From NCBI RefSeq assembly GCF_023715745.1, contig NZ_JAMBOV010000002.1, positions 310,001 through 374,000 on the forward strand: DNA of 64,000 nucleotides. The letters are read 5' to 3'. The notes under the pieces were generated by a model that worked only from the letters and a program-made list of their open reading frames with translations, did not search any database and had not been told where the DNA came from. This stretch comes from Microbacterium oleivorans. GTDB taxonomy: Bacteria; Actinomycetota; Actinomycetes; Actinomycetales; Microbacteriaceae. Both the position numbers and the translations under genes were made by a program. This document shows, in pieces, positions 15,710 to 24,573 of this stretch (the first letter of the stretch is position 1; each line of letters opens with the position of its first letter).

Positions 15710-17356
15710 TCAGTAGGCGAGCGCGCGGTGGACGGAGGCGACGGCGCTGGAACCCTCGCCGACCGCGGCGGCGACACGCTTCATCGACCCGCGGCGGACG
15801 TCGCCCGCTGCGAACACCCGCGGTGCGGACGTCTCGAACGGGAAGGGTTCGCGGCCGAGGTTTCGCCATTGCGCGATCGACTGCACCGCGACATCCGTCC
15901 CCGTGCGGATGAAGCCGTCCGTGTCGCGGTCGAGAGTGGGCACCCAGGAGGTCGCCGGGTCCGCCCCGATGAAGCAGAACAGGCCGCGCGCGTCCACCGC
16001 GCCGGCCGTGTCGATGGTCACCGATCCGAGGGTGCCGTCGCCGTCGAGCCCCGTCACCTGGGATGCGGTGTGCAGCCGCACCCGCGGATCCTCGGCGAGC
16101 CGGTCGGCGAGGTAGCTCGACATCCGCGCGCGCAGGTCGGTGCCGCGGACGACGAGGTGCACGGGGGAGCCGTGCGCGGCGAGGTAGAGGGCGGCTTGCC
16201 CGGCCGAGTTCGCTCCGCCGACGACGACGACGGGCTTGCCCTGCACCTGCCGGAGCTCGAGCGGCGTCGCCGCGTAGTAGATGCCCGAGCGCTCGAAGTC
16301 CTCCCAGTGGTCGAGCGCGAGGCGGCGGTAGGCGGCGCCGGAGGTGACGATCACGCTCCGCGTGCGGATGACGCGACCGTCGGCGAGGGCCACGTCGAGG
16401 AGGTCTGCGCCGACCTGGTCGAGCGCGACGGCCTCGCACGGCGCGTACACGCGCACACCGAACTTCAGCGCCTGCAGCACGGCCTGCCCGATGAGGTCGC
16501 CGCCGCTGACACCGAAGGGGAACCCCAGGAAGTTCTCGATGCGGGACGTGGATGCGGCTTGCCCGCCCGGCGCGACGGCGTCGAGCAGCACCGTGCTGAG
16601 GCCCTCGGACGCACCGTAGATCGCGGCGGCGAGTCCGGCGGGCCCGCCCCCCACGACGACGAGATCGACCACTTCGTCGGACTCGGCCTGGTAGCTGAGT
16701 CCGAGCCGCTCGGCGACGAGCCCGGGGGTGGCGCGGGGGATCGGCTCGCCCTGGATGTACGCGACCGGCAGATCCTCGGGCGACATGTCGTGACCGTCGA
16801 GCGTCGCCAGTTCGTCCGGGGCGACGGCGACCGCCTTGTGCACGAGATCGAGGCGTTCGGCGAAGCGACGCAACGAGAGGAAGTCGTTCGAGGTGGTCGT
16901 TCCGACGAACTTCAGCGTCAGCGCCGCGGGTCCCTTGCGAAGCGACTCGCGGCGGGCCCACAGCGCGTGCAGGATGAGGTCGCAGAGCTCGTCGTCCTCG
17001 CTCATGATCTCGCGCAGCGCGGCGCGGGAGAGGCGGTGCACACGACCCGCCGTCGTCACGCGCGCCGAGAGGAAGGCGGGCTGCCCGTTCAGGATGCCGA
17101 GCTCGCCCGCGAACCTGCCCGGTCCGACCGTCGTGATGACCGCCTCGCCGACCCACCGGAGGGCGTCACGGACGATCTCGACCTCGCCGGTCTCGACGAA
17201 GATCAGGTCGTACCCGGCTTCGCCGGTCCGGAAGACGTAGTCCCCGACCTCGACGTCCTGCGGCACGGCGGCGGCCGTCAGCCGGCGCCAGTGCGCGTCC
17301 GACAGGTCGGGCGACATCATGGCGTCCATCGCGAGGGGAGCGGTCTCGTCGATCAT
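15710..17356 (-). CDS. cNMP-binding-domain flavoprotein, thioredoxin-reductase-like without CxxC
   Basis: A 548-residue three-part protein. Residues ~15-135 form a cyclic-nucleotide-binding/CAP beta-roll (VGDYVFRTGEAGYDLIFVETGEVEIV, then GRFAGELGILNGQPA). A linking thioredoxin-like region follows (~145-225). The C-terminal ~228-545 is a pyridine nucleotide-disulfide oxidoreductase with FAD motif VVGGGPAG, NADPH motif VVGGANSAGQAA and closing GDVRRG. The place of the usual CxxC is taken by YYAATP, and there is no CxxC anywhere, so it cannot act as a classical thioredoxin reductase; ferredoxin/flavodoxin-type reductase or sensor activity is possible. ATG 17356 is preferred over the TTG at 17365. 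It begins ten bases after nhaA. Confidence 0.88.
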   Translation of the reverse strand: MIDETAPLAMDAMMSPDLSDAHWRRLTAAAVPQDVEVGDYVFRTGEAGYDLIFVETGEVEIVRDALRWVGEAVITTVGPGRFAGELGILNGQPAFLSARVTTAGRVHRLSRAALREIMSEDDELCDLILHALWARRESLRKGPAALTLKFVGTTTSNDFLSLRRFAERLDLVHKAVAVAPDELATLDGHDMSPEDLPVAYIQGEPIPRATPGLVAERLGLSYQAESDEVVDLVVVGGGPAGLAAAIYGASEGLSTVLLDAVAPGGQAASTSRIENFLGFPFGVSGGDLIGQAVLQALKFGVRVYAPCEAVALDQVGADLLDVALADGRVIRTRSVIVTSGAAYRRLALDHWEDFERSGIYYAATPLELRQVQGKPVVVVGGANSAGQAALYLAAHGSPVHLVVRGTDLRARMSSYLADRLAEDPRVRLHTASQVTGLDGDGTLGSVTIDTAGAVDARGLFCFIGADPATSWVPTLDRDTDGFIRTGTDVAVQSIAQWRNLGREPFPFETSAPRVFAAGDVRRGSMKRVAAAVGEGSSAVASVHRALAY

Positions 17357-17366
17357 GTCGATCAAC

Positions 17367-19199
17367 CTACCGACCCGCCGGCGCGACGGGCGCGTCGGCG
17401 TCCCACTGGAGCGCGCGGATCAGCGTCTGTGCGTCGTACGGGCCCGTGTGCCGGCGGCCGTTGACGAAGAACGTCGGCACGGAACGGATGTTCATCGCCT
17501 CGGCGTCGAACATGTCGTCGCGCACGCGACCGGCGACGTCCGGCGAGGTGAGGTCGCGCTCGAACCTCGGGACGTCGAGCCCCAGCTTCTCGGCGAGCCG
17601 CACGATGTCGGAGGGCAGCTGGTTGTCCTGGTCTGCGAACAGCCCGCGCTCGAACTCGAAGAACTTGCCCTGCTTCGCGGCGGCCTCCGAGGCCTCGGCG
17701 CCCGCGAGGGCGTTGGGGTGCTGTTCGGTGAGCGGCGCGTGCCGCCAGACGTAGCGCAGGTTCGGTCCGAGCTCGGCCATCACCTCCTGGATCGAGCCGG
17801 ACGCCTTGAGGCAGAATCCGCACTGGAAGTCGCCGTACTCGACAATCTCGTAGGGGGCGTCCAGCGAGCCGAAGATGTGATCGCGACGGGGGTCGACGGG
17901 CCGCACGAGCGTCTGTCCGACCTCCTCCTCGGGGTGACGCGCGTCCGCGACGCGGAAGACGAGCGCCCCGAGTGCGAAGGCGAGGACGGATGCCGCGAGC
18001 ACCCCCACCCGCGCTTCGTTCTGCGCGTCGGGGTCTTCGATCGCGAGGTCGATGATGAACAGCGAGATGGTGAAGCCGATGCCGGCGAGGGCGGCGCCGC
18101 CGGCGATGCGGTCGAGCGAGAGACCCGGGCCGAAGTCGCCGACGCGCAGCGCCTTGAGCGCCGCCGTCGACCCCCAGATGCCGGCGAACTTGCCGACGAC
18201 GAGGCCGACCACGATGCCCCAGGTGAGCGGCGACACCGCGGCCGCCGCCAGGATCTGGGGACTCAGGGTGACGCCCGCGTTCGCGAGGGCGAACAGCGGC
18301 AGGATCACGTAGGCGACGTACGGGGCGTATGCCGTCTGCAGTCGCTCGTTGATCGAGATCGACTCGCGCAGGCTGTTCGCCGCCGCACGGGCGTACTCGG
18401 TGCTGGGGGACTGGCGGAACGTCCGGGCGAGCTCGAGGGCGTGCTCCACGTCGCGGCGGTCGGGGCGGTAGACCGGCACGAGGAGCGCGATCGCGACACC
18501 GGCGAGGGTCGGATGGACCCCGGAGGCGAGGAAGGCGAGCCACACGACGATCGCGAGGGTGGCGTAGATCGGCCCACGCCCGCCGCGCAGGTAGCGGACG
18601 AAGTAGATGCCGACGAGACCGACCGCGGCGATGAGCAGCGGCATCGGGGTGAATGTGTCGGTGTAGACGAGGGCGATGATGCTGAGTGCCCCGATGTCGT
18701 CGACGACCGCGAGAGCGAGGAGGAACACGCGCAGACGTCCGGACCCCCGCGGCCCGATCAGCGCGAGGGCGCCCACGAGGAAGGCCGTGTCGGTCGAGAT
18801 GACGACGCCCCAGGCATCCGCGTTCCCGGTGGGACCGGCGATGAGGACGAACAGCAGCGCCGGCAGGGCGAGACCCGCCACCGCGGCGACGACCGGGACG
18901 ACAGCGCGCGACCAGCTGGTCAGCTCGCCGATCGCGAACTCGCGCCGGACCTCGAGGCCGACGGTGAAGAAGAAGATCGCCATGAGGGCGTCGTTCACCA
19001 GGGCGTGCAGAGTGAAATCGAGCCGGATGTCACCGAGTCCGATGGACAGGTGCGTCTCCCAGAACCCGTGATAGGTGCCCGAGGACACGTTCGCCCACAC
19101 GATGGCGGCGGCCGTCGCGATGAGCAGCAGCAGGGCGCCCGTCCGGGTGCGTCCCATCCTGCCGATGTGGTCCGCGATCGAGGCGAATCTCCGCGCCAT
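17367..19199 (-). CDS. nhaA: Na+/H+ antiporter NhaA fused to a DsbA-like thioredoxin domain
   Basis: A 610-residue fusion. Residues ~10-400 are NhaA: eleven to twelve membrane segments, the ion-binding pair in VVDDIGAL (about 165), FFFTVGLEV, and the discontinuous-helix segment STDTAFLVGAL. After a short loop, residues ~425-600 form a thioredoxin/DsbA fold with EYGDFQCGFC (CxxC), a helical insertion, and the cis-proline region SVPTFFVNG. NhaA exchanges sodium for protons to control pH and salt; plain NhaA is about 390 residues. The added domain appears in some actinobacteria and could couple disulfide chemistry to transport, or act independently. GGAGGA before the ATG supports the start. It heads an operon with the flavoprotein and zinc finger. 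Confidence 0.92.
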   Translation of the reverse strand: MARRFASIADHIGRMGRTRTGALLLLIATAAAIVWANVSSGTYHGFWETHLSIGLGDIRLDFTLHALVNDALMAIFFFTVGLEVRREFAIGELTSWSRAVVPVVAAVAGLALPALLFVLIAGPTGNADAWGVVISTDTAFLVGALALIGPRGSGRLRVFLLALAVVDDIGALSIIALVYTDTFTPMPLLIAAVGLVGIYFVRYLRGGRGPIYATLAIVVWLAFLASGVHPTLAGVAIALLVPVYRPDRRDVEHALELARTFRQSPSTEYARAAANSLRESISINERLQTAYAPYVAYVILPLFALANAGVTLSPQILAAAAVSPLTWGIVVGLVVGKFAGIWGSTAALKALRVGDFGPGLSLDRIAGGAALAGIGFTISLFIIDLAIEDPDAQNEARVGVLAASVLAFALGALVFRVADARHPEEEVGQTLVRPVDPRRDHIFGSLDAPYEIVEYGDFQCGFCLKASGSIQEVMAELGPNLRYVWRHAPLTEQHPNALAGAEASEAAAKQGKFFEFERGLFADQDNQLPSDIVRLAEKLGLDVPRFERDLTSPDVAGRVRDDMFDAEAMNIRSVPTFFVNGRRHTGPYDAQTLIRALQWDADAPVAPAGR

Positions 19200-19254
19200 G
19201 CGTCCTCCGGGGGATCGAGTCGGAAGTCAGTCTCCACCCGAACCGGGGGATCTG

Positions 19255-21144
19255 TCAGCCGGTGCGCGTGACGATCTCGTGACACACGACGGCAGCCGCC
19301 GCCGACCACGCCTGCGGACGGCACGCCGCCGGGTACGGGGCCGGCACGGCGACGTCGCTCGCGGCGTCGCCGGCGTGCAGCTCCGGCATGCGGTACCCGA
19401 ACGCCTCGGCGGCGGCGAGCATTCCGTCGACGAGCACGGCGGCGTGCCGGTGCAGTCCGGCCTCCGCCATGCCGCGCGCGACGATGGCCGTGTCGTGCGC
19501 CCACACACTCCCGCCGTGATAGCTGAGCGGCCAGTAGCCACCGGCATCCGTCGACATGGTCCGCAGGCCGAAACCGGACGACATCGACGGTCCGACGAGC
19601 AGATCGGCGACGGCGCGTTCCTCTTCCGGGTCGAGGATGCCGGTGCCCAGCAGGTGTCCGGCGTTCGAGGTCAGCGTGTCCACCGGACGGCCGTCGCGAT
19701 CCAGCGCGATCGCGGGGTAGCGGCCCTCGGGCGTCTCGACCCAGAAGCGATCGCGGAACCGTGTGCGCAGCTCCGCCGCCCAGGCGCGCAGCCGCTCAGC
19801 CCCGTCCTCCTCGAGCGCGTCGAGCAGGTCGGCGGCCTTCACGGCTGCCTCGTACGCATAGCCCTGCACCTCGGACAGGGCGATGGGACCGGCGGCCAGC
19901 GACCCGTCGCGCCACTGGATCGAGTCGCCGGAATCCTTCCAGCCCTGATTCGAGAGCCCGTGCCCGGTCTCGTCGACGTAGTCGAGGAAACCGTCCGCGT
20001 TGGCCGCGGCGACCATCCAGTCGAGGGCGTCGTGCATCGTCGGGAGGAGGTCTCGGACCTCGGCCTCCGGCATCCCGGCTTCGTGGGCCTCAGCCAGAAG
20101 GGTCACCCACAGCGGGGTCGCGTCGACCGTGCCGTAGTACAGGGGCGGCAGCGAGATACCCTCGCCGGGCATCGTCAGAGTGCCCGCGCGCAGCTCGTGC
20201 GCGATCTTGCCCGGCTGCTCGGCCGTCTCGGGGTCCGCCGCACTTCCCTGCAGTCGACCGAGGACGCGCAGAGTGGATGCCGCCATGCCCGGGTCCACGG
20301 GGAGGAACAGCCGCGCCGCCCACAGCGAGTCGCGCCCGAAGAGCGTGAAGAACCAGGGTGCGCCGGCGGCGAAGAACTCGTCGGGATTCCCGGGGAGCGT
20401 GAGGCGCAGCGCATCGAGGTCGCCGAGCGCCTGCGCCAGCCAGCGGTGCAGCCGCGGGTCCGCGCCCGGAGTCTCGGGCACGAGCCACTCGATGTCGCGC
20501 GCGGTACCGCGGACGACGAGCGACGGATCCTCGAGGTCGACGTGCCACGACACCGTCATCCGGGCCCGCGGCGGGCACTCCAGCCGCCAGGTGAGGACGA
20601 TGTCGTCCTCGGCTGCGGCGACGTCGGCGCCGGGCGCCGACAGCTGCATCGATGCGTCGCCGGCGGTGAGCGAGGCGACGTCCCCCGCCAACGTCCGCTC
20701 GACCGCGGCCAGCGGGGCGGCTCCCGACTTCACGTCCTGCATCGAGGTCGCATCAGGGGTCACGGCCACCTCGAGGATGAGCGGGACCTGCTCGTCGAGG
20801 TGCGACACGAGGGTGAACTCCTCGGTGACGCGTCCGTCGCCGACGATCCGTCGGCGCGTCAGCCGGATCTTCGGGTCGGGTGTCCGGTCGTCCAGGCGGC
20901 GGAGCAACGCCTCGAACCGCACGTCGGATGCCGAGTCCGCCGACCTCGAGATCCATTCCGGCGCGTGGGCCGCGGCATCCGCCCCGTATCGGACACGCGT
21001 CGCGCGGACGAAGCGGGTGTCGCCGTGGAAGACCCCGTCGATCGCGCCCGCGCCGATCTCACCGTCGGGCCGCGACCACACCTGCGTGGGGGCGCGGAGG
21101 GCGACGACGGCGTCGGACAGGAAAGGCTGGAGGCCTGCGGTCAT
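19255..21144 (-). CDS. Glycogen-debranching-type amylo-alpha-1,6-glucosidase
   Basis: A 629-residue protein with an N-terminal glycogen-debranching beta domain (about 1-210; GVFHGDTRFVRATRV) and a C-terminal (alpha/alpha)6 barrel of the amylo-alpha-1,6-glucosidase/GH63-GH37-like clan. Landmark segments are FTLFGRDSLW (about 275), NQGWKDSGDSIQW (about 410), and YHGGSVWAHD (about 555). No signal peptide is present, so it works in the cytoplasm on oligosaccharides delivered by the adjacent ABC importer. It is co-translated with the permease (ATGA overlap). It could be a debranching enzyme or an alpha-glucosidase acting on branched dextrins or glucosylglycerate-like sugars. Confidence 0.85.
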   Translation of the reverse strand: MTAGLQPFLSDAVVALRAPTQVWSRPDGEIGAGAIDGVFHGDTRFVRATRVRYGADAAAHAPEWISRSADSASDVRFEALLRRLDDRTPDPKIRLTRRRIVGDGRVTEEFTLVSHLDEQVPLILEVAVTPDATSMQDVKSGAAPLAAVERTLAGDVASLTAGDASMQLSAPGADVAAAEDDIVLTWRLECPPRARMTVSWHVDLEDPSLVVRGTARDIEWLVPETPGADPRLHRWLAQALGDLDALRLTLPGNPDEFFAAGAPWFFTLFGRDSLWAARLFLPVDPGMAASTLRVLGRLQGSAADPETAEQPGKIAHELRAGTLTMPGEGISLPPLYYGTVDATPLWVTLLAEAHEAGMPEAEVRDLLPTMHDALDWMVAAANADGFLDYVDETGHGLSNQGWKDSGDSIQWRDGSLAAGPIALSEVQGYAYEAAVKAADLLDALEEDGAERLRAWAAELRTRFRDRFWVETPEGRYPAIALDRDGRPVDTLTSNAGHLLGTGILDPEEERAVADLLVGPSMSSGFGLRTMSTDAGGYWPLSYHGGSVWAHDTAIVARGMAEAGLHRHAAVLVDGMLAAAEAFGYRMPELHAGDAASDVAVPAPYPAACRPQAWSAAAAVVCHEIVTRTG

Positions 21145-22055
21145 CCCTTGACTGCTCCTTCGGAGGTGTTCATGATGCGTTTCTGGAAGAGGAAGAAGAC
21201 GACGGCGACGGGGATCGTCATGAGCGCCGCGGCCGCGAGCTTCAGCGGATACTGCGTGCCCTGACTCAACTGTCCCGATGACAGGCTGGCGACACCGCGA
21301 GTGAGAGTGAACAGGCCCGGGTCCTGAACCGACACGATGAAATGCGTCAGCTCGTTCCATGATCCCTGGAACGACAGGATCACGATGGTGATGAGCGCGG
21401 GGCGGGCCATCGGCAGGACGACCGACCAGTACACGCGGAACGTCCCGGCGCCGTCGATGCGCGCCTGCTCCTCGACCGAGGGCGGGATGGACTCGAAGAA
21501 GTTCTTCATGATGAAGACGCCCGCCGCATCGACGAGCAGCGGCAGGATCATGCCCGCGTACGAGTCGTACATGCCGAGCTGGTTCAGGACGAGGAAGCGC
21601 GGGATGAGGAGCACGACCGCCGGCACCGCCATGACCGCGACCACCAGCGCGAAGATGACGCTGCGGCCGCGGAAGGTCAGGCGAGCGAGCGCGTAGCCGG
21701 CGAGTGAGACGAAGAACACGCGCCCGAGGGTCACGAGGATCGTGACGACCGCCGAGTTGGCGAACCAGAGGGGGAAGTCGCTGTTGAGGAACAGCCGCTC
21801 GTACGCCGCCGTCGTGAAGGTCTGCGGGATGAGCGAGATCGGATTGGATGCCGCCTCCTGCTCGCTCTTGAACGAGGTCGCCACCTGCACGAGGAACGGA
21901 TAGATGTACACGAGCGCGAGCGCCGCGAGGACCGCGTAGAGCATCACCTGACCGGGCACCGAGCGCGGGGTGGGACGCCGGCGTCGCGACGGGGCGGCGT
22001 CGATCGGGGCGTCGGTGAGCGTCTTCGTACGGGCGAGGGTCCGGCTGTCGGTCAC
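21141..22055 (-). CDS. Carbohydrate ABC transporter permease (MalG/CUT1)
   Basis: A 304-residue inner-membrane permease with six hydrophobic segments. The cytoplasmic EAA loop that contacts the ATPase reads EEQARIDGAGTFRVYWSVVLPMARPAL (about residues 205-230), as in CUT1 MalG proteins. The Arg-rich N-terminal tail is cytoplasmic. Start GTG 22055 overlaps the stop of the first permease (GTGA), and its own stop overlaps the debranching gene. No ATPase gene is nearby, so the system probably shares a housekeeping MsiK-type ATPase, as usual for actinobacterial CUT1 importers. Confidence 0.93.
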   Translation of the reverse strand: MTDSRTLARTKTLTDAPIDAAPSRRRRPTPRSVPGQVMLYAVLAALALVYIYPFLVQVATSFKSEQEAASNPISLIPQTFTTAAYERLFLNSDFPLWFANSAVVTILVTLGRVFFVSLAGYALARLTFRGRSVIFALVVAVMAVPAVVLLIPRFLVLNQLGMYDSYAGMILPLLVDAAGVFIMKNFFESIPPSVEEQARIDGAGTFRVYWSVVLPMARPALITIVILSFQGSWNELTHFIVSVQDPGLFTLTRGVASLSSGQLSQGTQYPLKLAAAALMTIPVAVVFFLFQKRIMNTSEGAVKG

Positions 22056-23173
22056 GACCGTGCTCCCTTCGGGGTGTACGCACGGATGCGTCGCTTCGAG
22101 ACGGGTCGCTCCCGCAGGATCCACCGCTGGAACAGCGTGAAGGCGATGATGATGAGGAAGAGGATGAACGCGATCGCCGCGCCGATGCCCCAGTCCTGGT
22201 TGCTGAAGGCCGACGTGTACGACAGATAGGCGGGCGTGATCGTCGTCTTGCCCGGTTGGCCCTTCGTGCCCGTGTAGATCTGATCGAAGACCTGCCAGCA
22301 GCCGATGAGACCGAGCGTGATGACGGTGAACAGGGTGGGCCGCAGCTGGGGCAGGGTGATGCGCCAGAAGCGCTGCCACGCGTTCGCGCCGTCCATCATG
22401 CCCGCCTCGGTCAGCTCGAAGCCGACGTTCTGGAGGGCGGCGATGAACAGCAGCATGAACGTGCCGCTCGTGGTGAAGACGGCCATGAGGATGAAGGCGC
22501 TCATGGCGACGGACGGGCCGGCGATCCAGTCCCAGCCCGACAGACCGAGGAACCCGGGCTGCGAGATCGCCGCGGGTGCGGCATCCACCCCGAACAGTCC
22601 GAGGAACAGGTGCACGATGCCGCGGGGGTCGTTGAACCAGTTGGGACCCTCGCCGCCGGTGACGGCGGCGATCAGGGCGTTGACGGGGCCGGCCGCGCTG
22701 AAGAGGAAGATCCACAGCACCGTGATCGCGACCGAGCTCGTGACGGACGGGAAGTAGAAGGCGGTGCGGAAGAAGCCGCGCGCCCGCATCATGCGCCGGC
22801 TGACCAGGACCGCGAGGAAGAGCGAGAGCGCGGTCTGCAACGGCACGACGAGGAACACGTACCACGCGTTGTTGCGCAGTGCCGTGCCGAAGTCGCGGCT
22901 GCGCAGTCCCTGACCCGAGGTCAGTTCGGCGTAGTTGTCGAGACCCACGAAGTTGACGTTCGGGGAGAGGGGGCTGCCCCGGCCGCCCCAATCCGAGACG
23001 CTCACCCAGAGCGCCATGAGGACGGGGAGGAAGAGGAACACCCCGAGGATGACGACGACGGGGGAGACGAAGAGCCACCCGGCGACCCCCTCGCCGCGAC
23101 GCAGACCGCGGGAGCGGTGGTCACGGCGAGGAGGCTTCTCGGGTGCCCGTTCGGTGGCGACGGGCGTCGACAT
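22052..23173 (-). CDS. Carbohydrate ABC transporter permease (MalF/CUT1)
   Basis: A 373-residue permease of the MalF type, longer than usual (about 300) because of an extended periplasmic segment between helices 3 and 4 (GGEGPNWFNDPRGIVHLFLG to PGFLGLSGWDWIAG, about 170-215). The EAA loop TEAGMMDGANAWQRFWRITLPQLRPTLF is near 275. The N-terminal 30 residues are charged and cytoplasmic. It starts one base after the binding-protein stop and pairs with the MalG-type permease that follows. Confidence 0.93.
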   Translation of the reverse strand: MSTPVATERAPEKPPRRDHRSRGLRRGEGVAGWLFVSPVVVILGVFLFLPVLMALWVSVSDWGGRGSPLSPNVNFVGLDNYAELTSGQGLRSRDFGTALRNNAWYVFLVVPLQTALSLFLAVLVSRRMMRARGFFRTAFYFPSVTSSVAITVLWIFLFSAAGPVNALIAAVTGGEGPNWFNDPRGIVHLFLGLFGVDAAPAAISQPGFLGLSGWDWIAGPSVAMSAFILMAVFTTSGTFMLLFIAALQNVGFELTEAGMMDGANAWQRFWRITLPQLRPTLFTVITLGLIGCWQVFDQIYTGTKGQPGKTTITPAYLSYTSAFSNQDWGIGAAIAFILFLIIIAFTLFQRWILRERPVSKRRIRAYTPKGARS

Positions 23174-23174
23174 G

Positions 23175-24437
23175 TCAGCCGACGATCGCCTCGAGGTTGC
23201 CCTGGACCGACTGCAGGATCGTCGCCGGGTCCCCGTCCTTCAGCGTCGCGAGCTGCGCGTTGAAGTCGGTGAACACATCCGAGACGCCGTCGTTGGTCGG
23301 GACGCCCTGAGCGTAGTCCGCACCGGCGAGGAAGGCGGCGAGGTCCGGGTTGTCGGCGGTCCACTGGTCGGCAGCGGACTGCACCGACGGCATGGGGCCG
23401 AACGCCTTCGAGAAGGCGAGCTGCTGCTCCGCGCTGGTGAGGTACTCGACCAGGTCGAGTGCGGCCTGCTGGTTGGGGCTGTCGGCGGCCATACCCCAGC
23501 AGTTCGTGAACTGAAGGGTGCCCTTGCCGGCGGGGCCGGCGGGGAGCTCGACCACGAGCGGGTCGACGTCGGGGTAGTCGCCGAGCGCGCCGGTGATCCA
23601 GTTGCCCTCGATCGTCATGGCGCCCAGCTGCTTGCCGAACGCCTCACCGCCCCAGCCGGCACCCACGTCGGCGGCGTACGCGAACGTGCCGTCGGCGAGG
23701 TGCTCCTTGACGTAGGTCAGCGCGTCGATGTTCTCCTGGCTGTCGGCGACGGCGGAGGTGCCGTCCTCCGACACCAGGCGACCGCCCGCCTCCGCCATGA
23801 AGGCGCCCACGCGCTGGTACTCGCCGCTGAAGACGAGGCCCGTCGTGTCGCCCGAGGTGAGCTTCTGCGCCGCGGCGGCGAGCGAATCCCAGTCGGTGGG
23901 GATGTCGGCATCCGTCAGACCGGCCTGGTCCCACAGGTTCTTGTTGATGATGAGCTGCAGCGTCGAGAAGTCCTTCGGAGCGCAGTAGAACTGATCGTCG
24001 TAGGTGAAGTTCTGCACGAGCGACGGGTAGAAGTCGTCCTTGTTCTCGAGCATGTCGCCGTAGGCGATGACGGAGCCGTTGTCGGCGTAGCCCGCGAGGA
24101 GCTCGGTGGCGAGGTAGAACAGGTCGGGCGGGTTGCCGCCGGCGAAGCCCTGCGAGAGCTGCTGCGTGAGGTCGGTGGCCGCCACGACCTCGGCGTCGAC
24201 GCCGGATTCCTCCGACCACGCGGCGACGGCGTCCTTGACCGCCGTCGTCTCGGCGTCGCCGGACGAGCCGATCATGATCGTGAGCGCGTCGTCCGACGAG
24301 GTGAGCTCGCCGCCGCCTTCTCCGGCGCCACCCGAGGCGGCGGGTCCGTCGTCGAAGCCCGAGCCGCCGCATCCGGCGAGAGCGAGTGTCGCCACGATCC
24401 CGATGCCTCCGAGGGCCATCCATCTGCTGTGTCGCAT
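23175..24437 (-). CDS. Extracellular sugar-binding lipoprotein (ABC importer)
   Basis: A 420-residue solute-binding lipoprotein of the CUT1 family. The signal peptide ends in lipobox L-A-G-C with Cys 23; a Gly/Ser-rich linker follows. The mature protein shows the SBP_bac_1 pattern, with ligand-contact segments NPPDLFYLATE (about 105), YDDQFYCAPKDFSTLQLIINK (about 145) and GNWITGAL (about 285). A ribosome site AGGAGA precedes the ATG. It is the first gene of the importer operon, divergent from LacI, and should be the most highly expressed. Linked debranching enzyme points to an alpha-glucan-derived oligosaccharide. Confidence 0.93.
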   Translation of the reverse strand: MRHSRWMALGGIGIVATLALAGCGGSGFDDGPAASGGAGEGGGELTSSDDALTIMIGSSGDAETTAVKDAVAAWSEESGVDAEVVAATDLTQQLSQGFAGGNPPDLFYLATELLAGYADNGSVIAYGDMLENKDDFYPSLVQNFTYDDQFYCAPKDFSTLQLIINKNLWDQAGLTDADIPTDWDSLAAAAQKLTSGDTTGLVFSGEYQRVGAFMAEAGGRLVSEDGTSAVADSQENIDALTYVKEHLADGTFAYAADVGAGWGGEAFGKQLGAMTIEGNWITGALGDYPDVDPLVVELPAGPAGKGTLQFTNCWGMAADSPNQQAALDLVEYLTSAEQQLAFSKAFGPMPSVQSAADQWTADNPDLAAFLAGADYAQGVPTNDGVSDVFTDFNAQLATLKDGDPATILQSVQGNLEAIVG

Positions 24438-24499
24438 GTCCGTATCTCCTTCGATCCCGGTGCCGTTCGATCGTTCCGGCCGTGCTGATCTCGGTCGAC

Positions 24500-24513
24500 T
24501 TTGAACGATCAAA
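24500..24513. promoter_or_regulatory. LacI-type operator
   Basis: TTTGAACGATCAAA reads as TTTGA-ACGA-TCAAA, an inverted repeat with the central CG typical of LacI/CcpA-type operators. It is 63 bases upstream of the sugar-binding-protein gene and 61 bases upstream of lacI-type gene start, between the two divergent units. Confidence 0.75.
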
Positions 24514-24573
24514 TTGTGGAATGATGCCCAACGTAAGAGGCTGGGTCCGTCACTGTCAAGGGGGGGTGCGCCG

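Noticed and set aside
19255..22083. A 942-residue frame joining a permease region to the debranching enzyme
   Set aside because: The upstream 300 residues are a frame shadow of the permease. The permease in its own frame has clean EAA and membrane motifs and ends with ATGA at the debranching start.
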